Below, one piece after another: positions 12,455 to 24,159 of a stretch of 64,000 bases of DNA; the stretch's first letter is position 1; each line of letters starts with the position of its first letter. Source of the DNA: Delphinapterus leucas. Lineage: Eukaryota > Chordata > Mammalia > Artiodactyla > Monodontidae. The notes beneath the pieces were generated by a model that had not been told where the DNA came from, did not search any database, and was given only the letters and a program-made list of their open reading frames with translations. A program made the position numbers and the translations under genes. The stretch covers positions 73,291,306-73,355,305 of the forward strand of contig NW_022098076.1 in NCBI RefSeq assembly GCF_002288925.2, written 5' to 3'.

Positions 12455-12606
12455 TTGAATACTGAAGAGTCCATCATACCAGTAATGGGGCGAGAACAGA
12501 ATAGCTTGACTCTGGTTTGATGCCGCTTTAATACATAAGTTGTAAAACTGGCTGTCAGGACGGAATAAACAATCAGAATAGCCTGTGGCAGAAAAACATT
12601 CATAGG
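12455..12606 (-). pseudogene. Relic exon of an ABCA12-like transporter
   Basis: The minus strand at 12499-12585 translates to AILIVYSVLTASFTTYVLKR followed by HQTRVKLF. Aligned without gaps to the exon-41 segment of ABCA12 at 63.8 kb it shares 15 of 29 residues, including YSV-TASF-TYV and HQ (hand count; 53 of 87 bases). An acceptor-like AG precedes the homology at 12607-12608. About 16 bases are missing before a TACTGG (12479-12484) that corresponds to the CYW codons of ABCA12, which breaks the frame. No donor GT is found where the exon should end. Strand and position suggest a decayed tandem paralogue. High protein similarity with many third-base differences argues against a recent copy of ABCA12 itself. 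I found no convincing companion exons. Confidence 0.62.
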
Positions 12607-12951
12607 CTGATGACTGGGCCACAGTAAGGAAGATGTAAGTCAAATTTCTGGAGCCAACTTAATTCTAAGGCATAATTCACAACATAACAATGCTTCAAGA
12701 AACATGTTCTTCTATTGGTTAAGAGATAAATAAGACTGCCCAAGAAGTAAGAGAGGTAAATACATCTCCCATATTCCCCTAGTTTGGTCCTACAATGAAT
12801 CCTGAACCAAAATGCTTCTGAATCTTCCAGTGAGTTTTGAAAAAACAAATGCCTAAAAGGAACTGCGCTCTTTCAAAAACCTAAGTTCTGTGTGATAGCC
12901 TCAGCTCTGTTGTTCTAAAGAGCAATCGGATGACTCAAAAAGCTTAGTGAT

Positions 12952-13255
12952 GGGCTTCCCTGGTGGCTCAGTGGTTGAGAATCTGCCTGCTAATGCAGGG
13001 GACACGGGTTCGAACCCTGGTCTGGGAGGATCCCACACGCCACGGAGCAACTACGCCCGTGAGTCACAACTACTGAGCCTGCGCGTCTAGAGCCTGTGCT
13101 CCGCAACAAGAGACGCCGCGATAGTGAGAGGTCCGCGCACCGCGATGAAGAGTGGCCCCCGCTTGCCACAACTAGAGAAAGCCCTCGCACAGAAACGAAG
13201 ACCCAACACAGCAAAAATAATTAATAAACCCCTACCCCCAACATAAAAAAAAAAA
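12952..13255 (+). mobile_element. CHR SINE (long variant)
   Basis: About 300 bp, starting gggcttccctggtggctcag, with a B-box-like gggttcgaaccctgg. The extended 3' body ends agacccaacacagc before an A-rich tail. An imperfect target repeat, cttagtgat, lies on both sides. Confidence 0.9.
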
Positions 13256-13269
13256 CAAACTTAGTGATA

Positions 13270-14475
13270 GGTGATTCTGACTGGCTGACAGGTGACTCAG
13301 CCAAGGTAAGGTGTGTGTATTAATTGCATTCTCTTAAGCAGTTAGCTTTTTATGCCATGGGTTGTGGAATACGTGACACAAAAACATCACATTTTAAAGC
13401 GGCAGTTTGACGATTTCTGTTAATCCTTATGTTATGGTTAGATGCCAATGGCTCCCTGAAGGCTACAGTTTAAAATAGCAATTATTTTAAAGTATGTCTC
13501 TTTTGTACACCACTAGTAAATTGGATTATGTTTTCTGAGCCTCCCAAGAGCATTAGCCAAAGCATACCTAAAGCTTTTCCAGTGTTATAAATCACCTTTA
13601 TAGGCTCACAGATATTTTATAATAAAGGTTGGAATTTCCCTAATCTTTTTAATATGAAATTCATGTTTCCTTCTCTCCATTAATCCTTATCCCATTTCTG
13701 CAACTCCACTCACACATTAAATTTATCTAGGCTATCAGCCAAAGTGGAGGGCTTGTTTACTTTCTTGCTAAAGCCAGTTTCTTCATCCAAATTACCCACA
13801 GTAGATTAGGACTCTATTCTGACCTTGCTGCAATAAATAGGGGAACTCAGTTATTTATTCTGAATTGTATGTAGGTGATAGGCTTATAAATTATCCACCT
13901 GTTTTGTTGGTATTAACTTATAAGAGGAAGTTTTTCTTTTCAGAAACGTATGTTAAAGGTTGTGAGAAAAATAAGAAAAGACCTCTTTGTGTATCTGAAA
14001 CTAACTGAGCTGTAACCCTAGGGCATTATTTTAAAAACTGCTTATCATTGGTAATTGGTAGTTTGCATTTTTAGATGTCTTCCTACACAACTATACAAAA
14101 TCTTAATTAAAAAAAACCCTCCCAAATGTCAATGTATTTTAATTCTGAGCTCTATTTATTTGATTTTGTAGAAACTCTTCTCTAACCCCATCCCAAAGTA
14201 AAAACCACTCTACAATGAGCTCCAGCCTAATTATCAATGCCATATTTAAGGGGGAAAATGTCATTAGAATCTGAATCTATTTAAATGTGATTTTTAGGGC
14301 AAAATCAGAAAAATAATTGCTATTAGAGAGATTTGCTTTAGTTTCAGTAAGAGGATATAGTAGATAAATGTAATTAGAATGTTAGGTAAATATTATTTGG
14401 TAGAGATATAGCTCTGCATTGCATAATAATCATCAAATTTCCTATCAGTTAATGTGGTGATTTTAAAAATTCTTT
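13270..14475. other. Intergenic, nothing assigned
   Basis: AT-rich sequence without a recognisable gene or repeat. Confidence 0.45.
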
Positions 14476-14885
14476 TGGCTACGAGTAACAGAATATCCAA
14501 CTTAAATGGCTTATCAAAAGTAGTATAATTATTTCATCATAAAAGAAGCCCAAAGGCTGGGTGCTTTCAGGATTGGTTCAACAGCTTAGTAACATTATGA
14601 AGGATTCTGGTCTTTCTGTATTTCAGCTCTCCATCCTCAGAGGATTGTCTTGAAGCTCAGGTTTACTTAAACCTCTTGGATGTAAGAGTGTAGCTGTGGT
14701 TTAGGGATCACATATACAGATGACAGCATCTGCCATAAAAAATGCACAGTTGCCTTGCATATATCTTTTTGTAATAGGAGGGAAACTTTTTCCAGACATT
14801 CACTAGCAGACTTTCCTTTGGGTCCCTTCTGCTAGGATTGGGTCACATGCCCCTGACCTAGCTGCAAGGAAATTTAAGAAAAGTA
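14476..14885. repeat. Possible old interspersed repeat
   Basis: Opens with ttggctacgagtaacagaa, a start shared by a dispersed mammalian repeat. Strongly diverged, class unresolved. Confidence 0.3.
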
Positions 14886-14887
14886 CG

Positions 14888-14975
14888 TGTGACTTTTTTT
14901 TTTTTCATGGAAAGGCATTTTATTTTAAATATAGCAGTGTGTACATGTCAATCCCAAGCTCCCAATTTGAGACTC
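14888..14975 (-). repeat. Short L1 3'-end fragment
   Basis: A T run followed by tatagcagtgtgtacatgtc and aatcccaagctccca, the antisense form of a short L1 3' UTR piece. Confidence 0.5.
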
Positions 14976-16684
14976 TGTAGTTGAATGTCATCTGGGCCGG
15001 CAGGAAGAAGTGGGAAAAGAGAGAACTATGCCAGTTAGGAATACAATGTCTACCAATAGTTTATACCACATTTTGCCACTGTTTTTGTAAAATTAAGTTA
15101 CTAAAAATTAAGTGTAATTTAATTTAAACTTTTGGGCTTTTTTTTGCAAATAAACTTGTATCAATACATTACAGATATTTTTCATAAGAGATTCACAGAG
15201 TAATTCTAATTAAACCTCTTGAATTTCTTTCAAGTAAATTTTAGAAGTCCCCTTTAAACATACTTGTAAAAAAAAAGAAACCTTATTGTGATATACTATT
15301 CCAAGAAATAAAAAACAATAGGATGTGATGACTTGAGAAACCAAATCACACTCTTTCAATGGAATGTGGCAAAGACCAACTGACTAGTAAAATAATTAGG
15401 GAACGAGACCCTAAGCATGCACAAAGGCATAATGGAAAACAATCAGATTAAACAGACATCAGCGCTGTGATTACATTCCACAGCAGATGTAGAACTGAAA
15501 ACACCAGGACACCTGTTTAGTTCAAACTAAAGCTAGATTTTACAATGTTTGAGAGGCAGAGGGCAACATCAAATCATCTTTCTTCATTTGGCTTGATTCA
15601 CTGGGGAGGCATCTAGATTTTCCAAGGGTGGGACAATTCCATTCAGGAAAAAAGAAACAACTAAAAAGAATCCAACAATGAAAACAAAACACCGAAACAA
15701 AAATGTTTCCTTCTTCTGAGTGCCCCTATTCCAAAATATTTCGAAAGCATATTTCTCTTTTCATAGTTTTCTAGTTTCATCCCAAGTGAATACAAAACAA
15801 ACAAGCTTTAATGCAAAATATTACTCAAGGACACAGTGTAAGCAAGGATTTATGAATCCTCAAAATGGCTTGCTTTATTGTTTCCCTCTCTTAAGGGAAA
15901 AAGAAAGAAAATAACTCGGAGAGTTGCAAAGGCGGCTCAAAATGACTTGTTCGGTAAGTCCCCGACTAAAGGACCAGAGTCTAAGGTCGCCTATATTTTC
16001 ACGAAAGACAAAGGAGAGCTTCAAAGTTTCCTCCAAGCGCCAAAATGAATACAATTCTGGCTGCATTTAATTTGGGATTAATAGAGAATACAGAAATTAC
16101 AGCACATTATTAAGGAACCATTCCACCCCCTGAAAGATAAGGTGCTTTTCTGATGAAAACAAGCACAGTACATTGAAATTTTCTTTAAAAAAAAAAAAAA
16201 CAGAAACTCATCCTAATGAAAATCGAGAAATACCATTTTATTAATTTTTCAAGAATAAAGGCTTTTTATATTCTTCATTATTCTAAAAGTCAAAATCTCC
16301 ATTTGAATAGAGGGTTTTTAAGGGGAGATGGAGGGAAGTTCTAATGAATATTTATGTCTATTTCTATCTGGATTTGCTTCGTGACAGGACACAGAACCTT
16401 TTCATATACTTTTAAAAGTGTGCATGGAACCCCACATGAAAAACAGGATTGTCATCACACTCATAGTGCTGGGACTGGATGTACTTCAACAGGACATTAC
16501 AAAGGTCTTAAAAGAATTATGCTTTTTCACAGTAACACATGGCTTTCCCTCCAAGATACAATACAGCAAAACCAGCAGTTGTTTCATTGCAGCCTAACTG
16601 AGCCTAAGATAATAGGTTTAAGTCCGTGGAGTATTTGAATCGGCAGCAGCAATTAAAAACCCTGCATCTGATTATTCCTCCTGT
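14976..16684. other. Intergenic, nothing assigned
   Basis: No gene and no repeat could be named across about 1.7 kb, unusual for this repeat-rich window. The small frames near 15.7-16.1 kb and 16.35-16.64 kb show no family resemblance. Confidence 0.4.
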
Positions 16685-16795
16685 CAGTCAATAAGTCAGT
16701 AGATAGTTATTGAACACTTAGTGTGCACAGTGGTGGATACTGGGGACACAGCAGTGAACGAATCTTAGATTCTGCCCTCAACTTCCAGTCCTTTT
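16685..16795 (-). repeat. L2 LINE fragment
   Basis: Antisense L2 3' region: ttattgaacacttagtgtgc, then gatactggggacacagcagt. Confidence 0.55.
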
Positions 16796-16957
16796 TTTCC
16801 TCTTTTATCTTTTCCTTTAGGATCTAGGGGAGAATTCTGAAACCTGTTTTTGCAAGATTCTCGAGTGATGCTAAGGGATCCAGAAAAAGAGAAACACCCA
16901 TGTAAATGATATACACACCTTTCAGGTTTCAGCTCAAGCAAAGCTTTATACAGAGAA

Positions 16958-17057
16958 NNNNNNNNNNNNNNNNNNNNNNNNNNNNNNNNNNNNNNNNNNN
17001 NNNNNNNNNNNNNNNNNNNNNNNNNNNNNNNNNNNNNNNNNNNNNNNNNNNNNNNNN
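16958..17057. other. Assembly gap of 100 N
   Basis: Exactly 100 N, the usual placeholder for a gap of unknown size. It ends inside a CHR SINE, so the missing sequence includes at least the 5' part of that SINE. Confidence 0.98.
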
Positions 17058-17184
17058 GCCGCGGAGTGGCTGGGCCCGTGAGCCATGGCCGCTGAGCCTG
17101 TGCGTCCAGAGCCTGTGCTCCGCAACGGGAAAGGCCACAACAGTGAGAGGCCCGCGTACCGTAAAAAAAAAAAAAAAAAAAAAA
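17058..17184 (+). mobile_element. CHR SINE, 5' part lost in gap
   Basis: The 3' two thirds of a CHR SINE, from gccgcggagtggctgggccc to a long A tail. The head is hidden by the gap, so the target duplication cannot be checked. Confidence 0.9.
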
Positions 17185-17469
17185 GAAACAATGACTGGGA
17201 AATTAATACAGTTGGAGGTATAGCTGCAGTGGTCAGTAATATAATCTCTGCATGATCTTGATCGTCGTGCTAGTTACCATCAGTTTAGTTCCCGTTGTTT
17301 TTACAAGCAGCCAAATGGCCGGAAACAAACAGACCTGAAGCTCTGCTGGAATTTTCTTTTCTTAGAATGAAGATACTTCCCTCAGGAACTTTACATAATG
17401 GCATGGGTATGGAGGCATATTTCTCTGCTGTATGAGAGACGACAATGCAGGCATGACGATAAATTTGGT

Positions 17470-17800
17470 CATTTTTCTGACAAATACTTATTAGAGTGTC
17501 TGCAATATATCAGGTAGTGTTCTAAGTGCTGGGGTACTGTGATCTCTGCTCTTTTGGAACTTTAATTCTAGAGTGGAGGTGGAGTCAGAGAACAAACAAG
17601 TAAGCAGGTGGGCGTGTAAGTTTATTTCAGAGAATCATAAGTATCATCAAGAAAAGAGAAGAAGGTGAAATGGGGTAGAGTCACCAGGTTCAGGGAATGG
17701 GGGAGCTCTTCAGTATGAATGGTCAAAAAAGGCCTCTTGAAGTATTTGACACTAGCCTCAGAGTTAGAAGAAACTCTGAGATGGAGGCAACTTAACAAAC
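17470..17800 (-). repeat. L2 LINE fragment
   Basis: Antisense L2: ttctaagtgctggggtactg, then agaacaaacaagtaagcagg and a degraded section further on. Confidence 0.55.
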
Positions 17801-18844
17801 TAGAGAAATGCATGTCTCATCTGAGACCAGCAATGCCACTGAACTTGTGCAGACTGTTTCCACTTGGCAATGGAGGGATACGGGGCTGGATGGGGGAGAC
17901 CATGGTGCCAGATATGGCTTTCCAAGAGAAGCCAGAGATTTTGATTTCAAAAGAAAACTGCTTTTCAAAATGTTGGCAAATAATTAAAATTTAAAATATT
18001 TTGCCAACTAACTCTATATTATTGGGAACTAAGTATTGATTGATACATGGGAGGGCTGGATCAGGGTAGAGGGCTGCCAGTACTTGGAATCTCTGCTCTA
18101 TGTGTTTCTTTTGGTCTAGATTACCTAGGGCTAATCTAATAAAATAATCTGGCAAAGAATGTTAATGGCAGATAATGACGTATCTTCTAATGATATTTAC
18201 AGTTTAACTGGGACTTTCCATGAAATGTGAATGGTAAGACATGGTTGGAAGGAGACTGCTGATCCAGAGTGGTCTGGCTCACTCTCTCTCAAGTCAGAGC
18301 TACATACTTCCACCCATTTTCCCCCTTGTAATGCTCCTACCTGTGGATGCAAAAACAATGGGAACTAAACTGTCGGTAATTAGCATGATGATTAAGATCC
18401 TTCAGAGAGTTTTTTTTAGTGGATCACTGTAGGTATATTTCCAACTGTATTAACTTCTCAGTCATCTCCTCCCTTATGGTTTAAATTAAATCAAAGGAAA
18501 GAAAATGAAACTTGGACACAGGTTCCTTGATTTAATAAGGAAATAACTGTAGATATTGTCAGTAATGCACTATAGAACTAAAACATAGGCTTTATAGCAA
18601 GAAGCAAATGATGTTTAGCCACAGCGTTTTCAGTTTTGCTCCATTTTAGGCTTACTTGGAGTCATTTTCCATTGTCTCTTTATCTGTCTCCTTCATCATG
18701 TCTCAGCATGTCAGAACTTGGCTATGATTCTTGGAAAAATCGTGCCACATAGTGTTAATGCCTCACCATTTTTAAGTAAAGCCTGTACTCTTCCCATCTT
18801 GAAGCACAGAAAGCATTGTAAGCAATTTTCTATTATCTCTTTTT
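17801..18844. other. Intergenic, nothing assigned
   Basis: No recognisable gene or repeat. Confidence 0.4.
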
Positions 18845-19545
18845 TTTTAACTTTATCTTTTTAGAGCGGTTTTAGGTTTACAACAAAATTGAGAGGAAGG
18901 TACAGAGATTTCTCATATGTTCCCAGCCCCCCAGATATGCAGCTCCCCTATCAGCAATCTCTCTCACCAGAGTGGTAAACATTTTTTTTTTTTTTTTTAA
19001 CCAAGGAAAATCCTACATGGACACATCATAATCACCCAAAGTCTGCACTTTACCTTAGGGTTCACTCTTGGTGTCATACATTCTATGGATTTGAACAAAA
19101 GTATAATGACATATATTCATCATTATAATACCACACAGAGTATTTTTATTATCCTAAAAATCCTTGGTGCTCTGCCTACTCATCTCTTCTCCTCCTCTAC
19201 CCGCCTGGCAACCACTGATTTTTCTTTTTTACTGTCTCCATAGTTTTGCCTTTTCCAGAATGTCAGAGTTGGAATCATATGGCATGTAGCCTTTTTAGAT
19301 TGGCTTCTTTCATTTAGGAATATGCATTTAAGGTTCCTCTATGTCTTTTCTTAGCTTGATAGCTCATTTCTTTTCAGTGTTGAATAATACTCCATTGTCT
19401 GGATGTACCACAGTTCATTTATCCATTCACCTGCAGAAAGACACCTTACTTACAAGTTTTGGCAATTATAAATAAAGCTTCTGTAAACACTTATGTGCAG
19501 GTTTTTTTGTGGTCAGAGTTTTCAACTCTTGGGTAAATACTGAAG
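18845..19545 (-). mobile_element. Ancient L1M 3' end
   Basis: Antisense L1 3' UTR: gcggttttaggtttacaaca, ggaatcatatggcatgtagc, ttgaataatactccattgtc. It is diverged and non-coding. Confidence 0.7.
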
Positions 19546-21014
19546 AGCACAGTTGATAGACAGTGTGGTAAAGTATGTTCGGTTTGGTATCTATTTGCTT
19601 TGTAACGAAAAACAAATCTGACAGTCTTCCATGTGTTTATATAAATAAGTGCAGATTTTCTTCCATTATGTTTGGTTTTACAGCCAGATAATGATTTCCG
19701 AGACACCTGACCAAGTTTTACTTTTCTTTTAATTCTTAAACATTTCAGATCTACAGAAATTGATGACAATTAATTAGATTCTAAAATATATTAAACAACG
19801 TGGTCTTTCTTTGAAAAGAACTATTAAAGTAACTGAGTAAAAACTATCCAGGATAAACTCTTTTGGAAAACAGATTATTTAAATTAGAAATATATTTAAA
19901 AATTAAAATAATTACCCCATTTAGATTTTAGTTTATGATGACAAAAAAAGACAAAAAGGAGGGGGAGGAAGAAGAGAAAAGAAAGAAAAGAAGAAAGGAA
20001 AAGAGTAACAAAATTTTTTTCGAGGAAACCTTTCTTTTCACCAAGGATAGATGGCATTGGTTAAGGGCAATGGGATCCTCCATCACACTAATGACAGCAC
20101 TGATAATGGTGAAGATGGGAATAAGGATAAAAATCTCCCCCATGGTTAGAAAGCTACCATGTGAACCAATTCATTTTGAATTAAAAATTGGGACCATCTA
20201 CTAAGAGACTTAAACACAGGTATGGAAATCACACCCAACTCCAAGGTCTTAATTGCTTTTAGTTTCTTTATTCTAGTTGTTTTTCACTTTCCTATATTTT
20301 CATTGTCATTCTTATGAGCAGGAGAGGAGTTAGCATATTTATACCCTGAATGCAACCACTTCCAAATTAGTATGTTTCTTCTTTTTTCTTTTGAAAGTCT
20401 TAGTGAATGTTATGTACTTTGAAGAGGTTAAAACACATTATATTGATCCAGGGAGAAAGTATCCTCTGCATAGACTTTCCCTTCGGAGAAAATTATTTTT
20501 TGAACAATGCCATTTGACCTCTCCGTTATACTGTCTATTTGGACATATAATAGGCTGCAAACTGTTCTTTCTGCAAAACGAACTTGTTTTGAAGTTAGAT
20601 CTTGGTTCAGAGAAGTATTTTGTACCGACTGTTTAGAGAAGCTGGAATCTGGATGGGGAGCTGTGGGTGTGGACTTGCTTGTGGGATGGAGTTGCCAGGC
20701 AGGTTTGGATCTCGGCTATGGAAGCGGATATTTGAGGACCTGATCTCTTTCCAGCTTGGCTACAGATGTATTTAATTATTGTTAAGTCACTTCAAGAATG
20801 TAAGCAAATAGCTGAGTGAACCCCTTACTCAGCTCCCAGACTTCCTGTGCACAGTTCCTGTAAGCTCTCAGAAAACCCTCCTAAAGTCTCCGTATTCAAA
20901 CTACTTACCATTCTATCGCCAAAGAACTACTTATCATTCCATTTCCAGGGCACAACCTTCGGCATAAAATAAAAACTGCTCCAGAACCTGAACTGATGTG
21001 CTTCATCCAATGAT
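19546..21014. other. Intergenic with a polypurine tract
   Basis: No gene or named repeat. An uninterrupted purine-only run of 53 bases lies at 19953-20005. Confidence 0.45.
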
Positions 21015-21029
21015 TAAAACACCCCTTGG

Positions 21030-21251
21030 GGGCTTCCCTGGTGGCGCAGCGGTTGAGAGTCCGCCTGCCGATGCAGGGGACACGGGTTTGTGCCCCGGTC
21101 CAGGAAGATCCCACATGCCGCGGAGCAGCTGGGCCCGTGAGCCATGGCCGCTGAGCCTGCGCGTCCGGAGCCTGTGCTCCGCAATGGGAGAGGCCACAAC
21201 AGTGAGAGGCCCGCGTAACGCAAAAATAAAAAAAAAAAAAAATAAATAAAA
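21030..21251 (+). mobile_element. CHR SINE
   Basis: Complete SINE with a perfect 15-bp target duplication, taaaacaccccttgg, at 21015-21029 and 21252-21266. Confidence 0.93.
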
Positions 21252-21266
21252 TAAAACACCCCTTGG

Positions 21267-22099
21267 AAGGAAATTCCATTTCCTTCTTTATCCATACATT
21301 CGAGTGTTAATACCCTTTTTCTAAGCAACAAGTTCTTATTTCCCAAGCTCAAGCTTTCTGCTTCATCCCTATCACAGTAAATGAACAATGATGTAATGAG
21401 CACAAGACCAGCTAATCATTAGCTATCGAGAAATAAATATCTGAAAGTATTTTGTTCATTCAAAATTAGGGTGCATTTGATTAATGGTATTTGGTATAAT
21501 TAATATTTAAATTACATGATATTTTATTGCCCTCTAAATAAACTGTGTAACCATATAATTTTAAAAAGGTTTGAAATAATTTAATATTTTTACAGTCCTC
21601 TCAATAAATGACTGACCATGTAACTATGAACAGTTTTGAGAGTGTAAAGACTCTAATTTGAGAGTGTAAAGAAGCGTCATGAGTGACTAAGCTTGGTTCA
21701 CAGATGTAAACCAGGACTGTCCTGTGCAAAGCAGAATGCATGTTCTCCCTGCTTCCAAAGCACATTCTCAAGCTAAAGAAGAGTTAAGTTTCCTCAGCCA
21801 AGCAGGCAACTTTCTCCCATTTAAAGTTAGAGTTTATATTTGCAAGCAAATGAAATAATCAATTCCCCATTCCTGCAAATAGGGAAACCTTGTCTACTTA
21901 AATTTTCAACATCAATAACTTCTCCAATGTGCATGTAACTAAATTATACTACATCACTCCTCCACCGAAACTGAGGAATAATGTAGCGAGAACTTCTTGT
22001 TCCACTCTCTCTGCCACTCTCTTCTACTATCTGAAAATATCGCTTTCACTTTTATTTTCCAGTTTCTTTTCTGTCCCCCCCACCTCTCCCCAACCACCA
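21267..22099. other. Intergenic, nothing assigned
   Basis: No gene or named repeat. A phrase tttgagagtgtaaaga occurs twice in tandem near 21634-21675. Confidence 0.4.
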
Positions 22100-22200
22100 T
22101 GTGAGCTCCATAGAGGCAAATACTTTTTCTGGTTCATTGCTGTATCCTCACTGCCCAGAACATAGTAGGTGCTCAACAAATATTTACTGAATGAATGAAA
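22100..22200 (+). repeat. L2 LINE 3' terminus
   Basis: Well-preserved L2 end: gctccatagaggcaaatact, then catagtaggtgctcaacaaa and tatttactgaatgaatgaa. Confidence 0.8.
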
Positions 22201-23475
22201 GTCCATGTGCAATAAGTATTATTCAATTAAAAGCTGAAAAGGAGATAGATAGGAGGACGATACTCTTGGCAGGGTTTTGTAGGGCCAGAATTTCAAATGT
22301 CTCTTAGGGCAGGTAAAGGATGAAATGAACACAGCCAGGGGAAATCCTTACGCCTACAATGCGGGGGCAGTGGGGATCGTGCTCCACTGAAACAGGCAGC
22401 TACACACCAGCTCCAGCCAGTTGCTGCTGCGTAAAGGTGGAGAGTCCAGTGATGTCAAACCTTACACGTTTTCAAGACCAGAAATTTGAATTTCAAGCCA
22501 ATACCTAGGATGTAACATGTTGGCTCTTTAATCTTTTCCATAATATTGTGCAGAGTAAGTGAAACATATCTTGTGTAGAATCTGGTTTTTCAACGGCACA
22601 TTTGTGACCTCTGGTATATTTCTAATTCCATCAATTGAAAATTCATTAGGATAAATTTTTTCTGGTATAAATAATGCTTAGAGTATTAATCTTCCCTCTC
22701 ATTCTCAATTTCAAAACAATGACTTTTGTTACATCAATACATCTGCAGCTATTACCTTCCAGAAATGGGAGATTTGACTGTGGGATGAAAAGGGGCTAAC
22801 CTATCATATCTGACTTTGAGAGTGGATCTTTTTTTTTTTTAATCTCTCTTCTCAATATGACAATCATTTATTTTACATCTCCCTTTTCGATATGACAAAA
22901 TTATTTTTAAACTAATTATCATGAAATAAAACTAATAGTAGCCACAAAAGCAATGAAAACTGTGAAGATTTATCTTTTATTGAATTTCACATAGTCATGC
23001 CAGTAAAAAATAGAAAATTAATAAACTTAGAGAATAAAATAAATATTATGTTAAACAAAGAAAAAAGTAACAGATTGATACTTTTTAATGATCTTAATAC
23101 ATTTTTTGTTAGAAAAGGGAAAAAACATCTTTTTAGTTATTTGTTGCTAAATGAACAGTTTGTGTGTCAAGTCTTATCTTCTGCACATTTGTCAATGCCT
23201 TCCTCAAAATAGATTTTTGTGTATTTAAGCTCATTAGCAAGTACAGCCAGCCTGTTTAATCTATCTTCGCTCATAACTCTAAGAACACATTAATTTCAAA
23301 ATAGTTTTCTCACTCAAAGCAACAATTATATAAATAGTCAGGAAAGCCTTAAAAATAAAAGTTTGGTAGAGATTTACAAAAATTTCATTTCACAATAAAC
23401 TTAGCTACCCCAATACTCGTCACATCTTTATTTCTTTGGGATTGATACTAGCAGCCTTTAAATGTCTACGTAGTC
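22201..23475. other. Intergenic, nothing assigned
   Basis: AT-rich; no gene or named repeat. Confidence 0.4.
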
Positions 23476-23490
23476 AAAAAATTTTGAACA

Positions 23491-23815
23491 GGGCTTCCCT
23501 GGTGGCGCAGTGGTTAAGAATCCACCTGCCAATGCAGGGGACACAGGTTCGAGCCCTGGTCCGGGAAGATCCCACATGCCGTGCAGCAACTGGGCCCTGG
23601 GCCCATGTGCCACAACGACTGAGCCTGTGCTCTAGCGCCTGCAAGCCACAACTACTGAAGCCCGCGTGACCTAGAGCATACTCTGAAACAAGAGAAGCCA
23701 CCGCAAAGAGAGGCCTGTGCACTGCAACAGAGTAGCCCCCGCTCACCGCAACTCGAGGAAGCCCGCACGCAGCAACGAAGACCCAACACAGCCAAAAATA
23801 AATAAAATTAATTAA
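23491..23815 (+). mobile_element. CHR SINE (long variant)
   Basis: Starts gggcttccctggtggcgcag, has a B-box-like ggttcgagccctggt and the long 3' body ending agacccaacacagcc. The flanks carry an imperfect repeat, aaattttgaaca. Confidence 0.9.
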
Positions 23816-24159
23816 AAAAAATTTTTTGAACATAAATAAAAATTTGAGGAGCCTACACAGAATGACAGAATTGAAGTAACAAGAGCCCTTTCTTCTTTAC
23901 AATTACAGTGTTATCATTGTTTATTTAAAACCTGTTTAAATGCTGGAAATTATATATTCCATCATTATATTCTTGCAAATTGTCTTATGTTTACCCTCTG
24001 GATCTTATTTCCTATATACGCTAAGGTAAGTCATTGTTTTTATTTAAAGAAGGAGTCACTGAGGATGCTAAAGTAACTGAGCTCTGGTACCCCTCAACTC
24101 ATTGGAAGTCATTTTAGTCCGCTTTGCTCCCCAGGGGCTTAATTCAGGGCCACCACTGC

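Noticed and set aside
16906..17223. 105-codon frame spanning the N gap
   Set aside because: Most of it is undefined sequence and SINE; it is not a protein.
20042..20143. Hydrophobic minus-strand stretch (GEIFILIPIFTIISAVISVM) as a second ABCA relic exon
   Set aside because: It is faintly reminiscent of the exon-42 helix, but there are few identities, no splice context, and the order relative to the 12.5 kb relic is wrong.
20905..21403. Frames of 124 and 129 codons around a SINE
   Set aside because: The readable part is translated CHR SINE (CGLSHCGAQAPDAQAQRPW-like), seen at nearly every SINE in the window. GC-rich SINEs open frames by chance.
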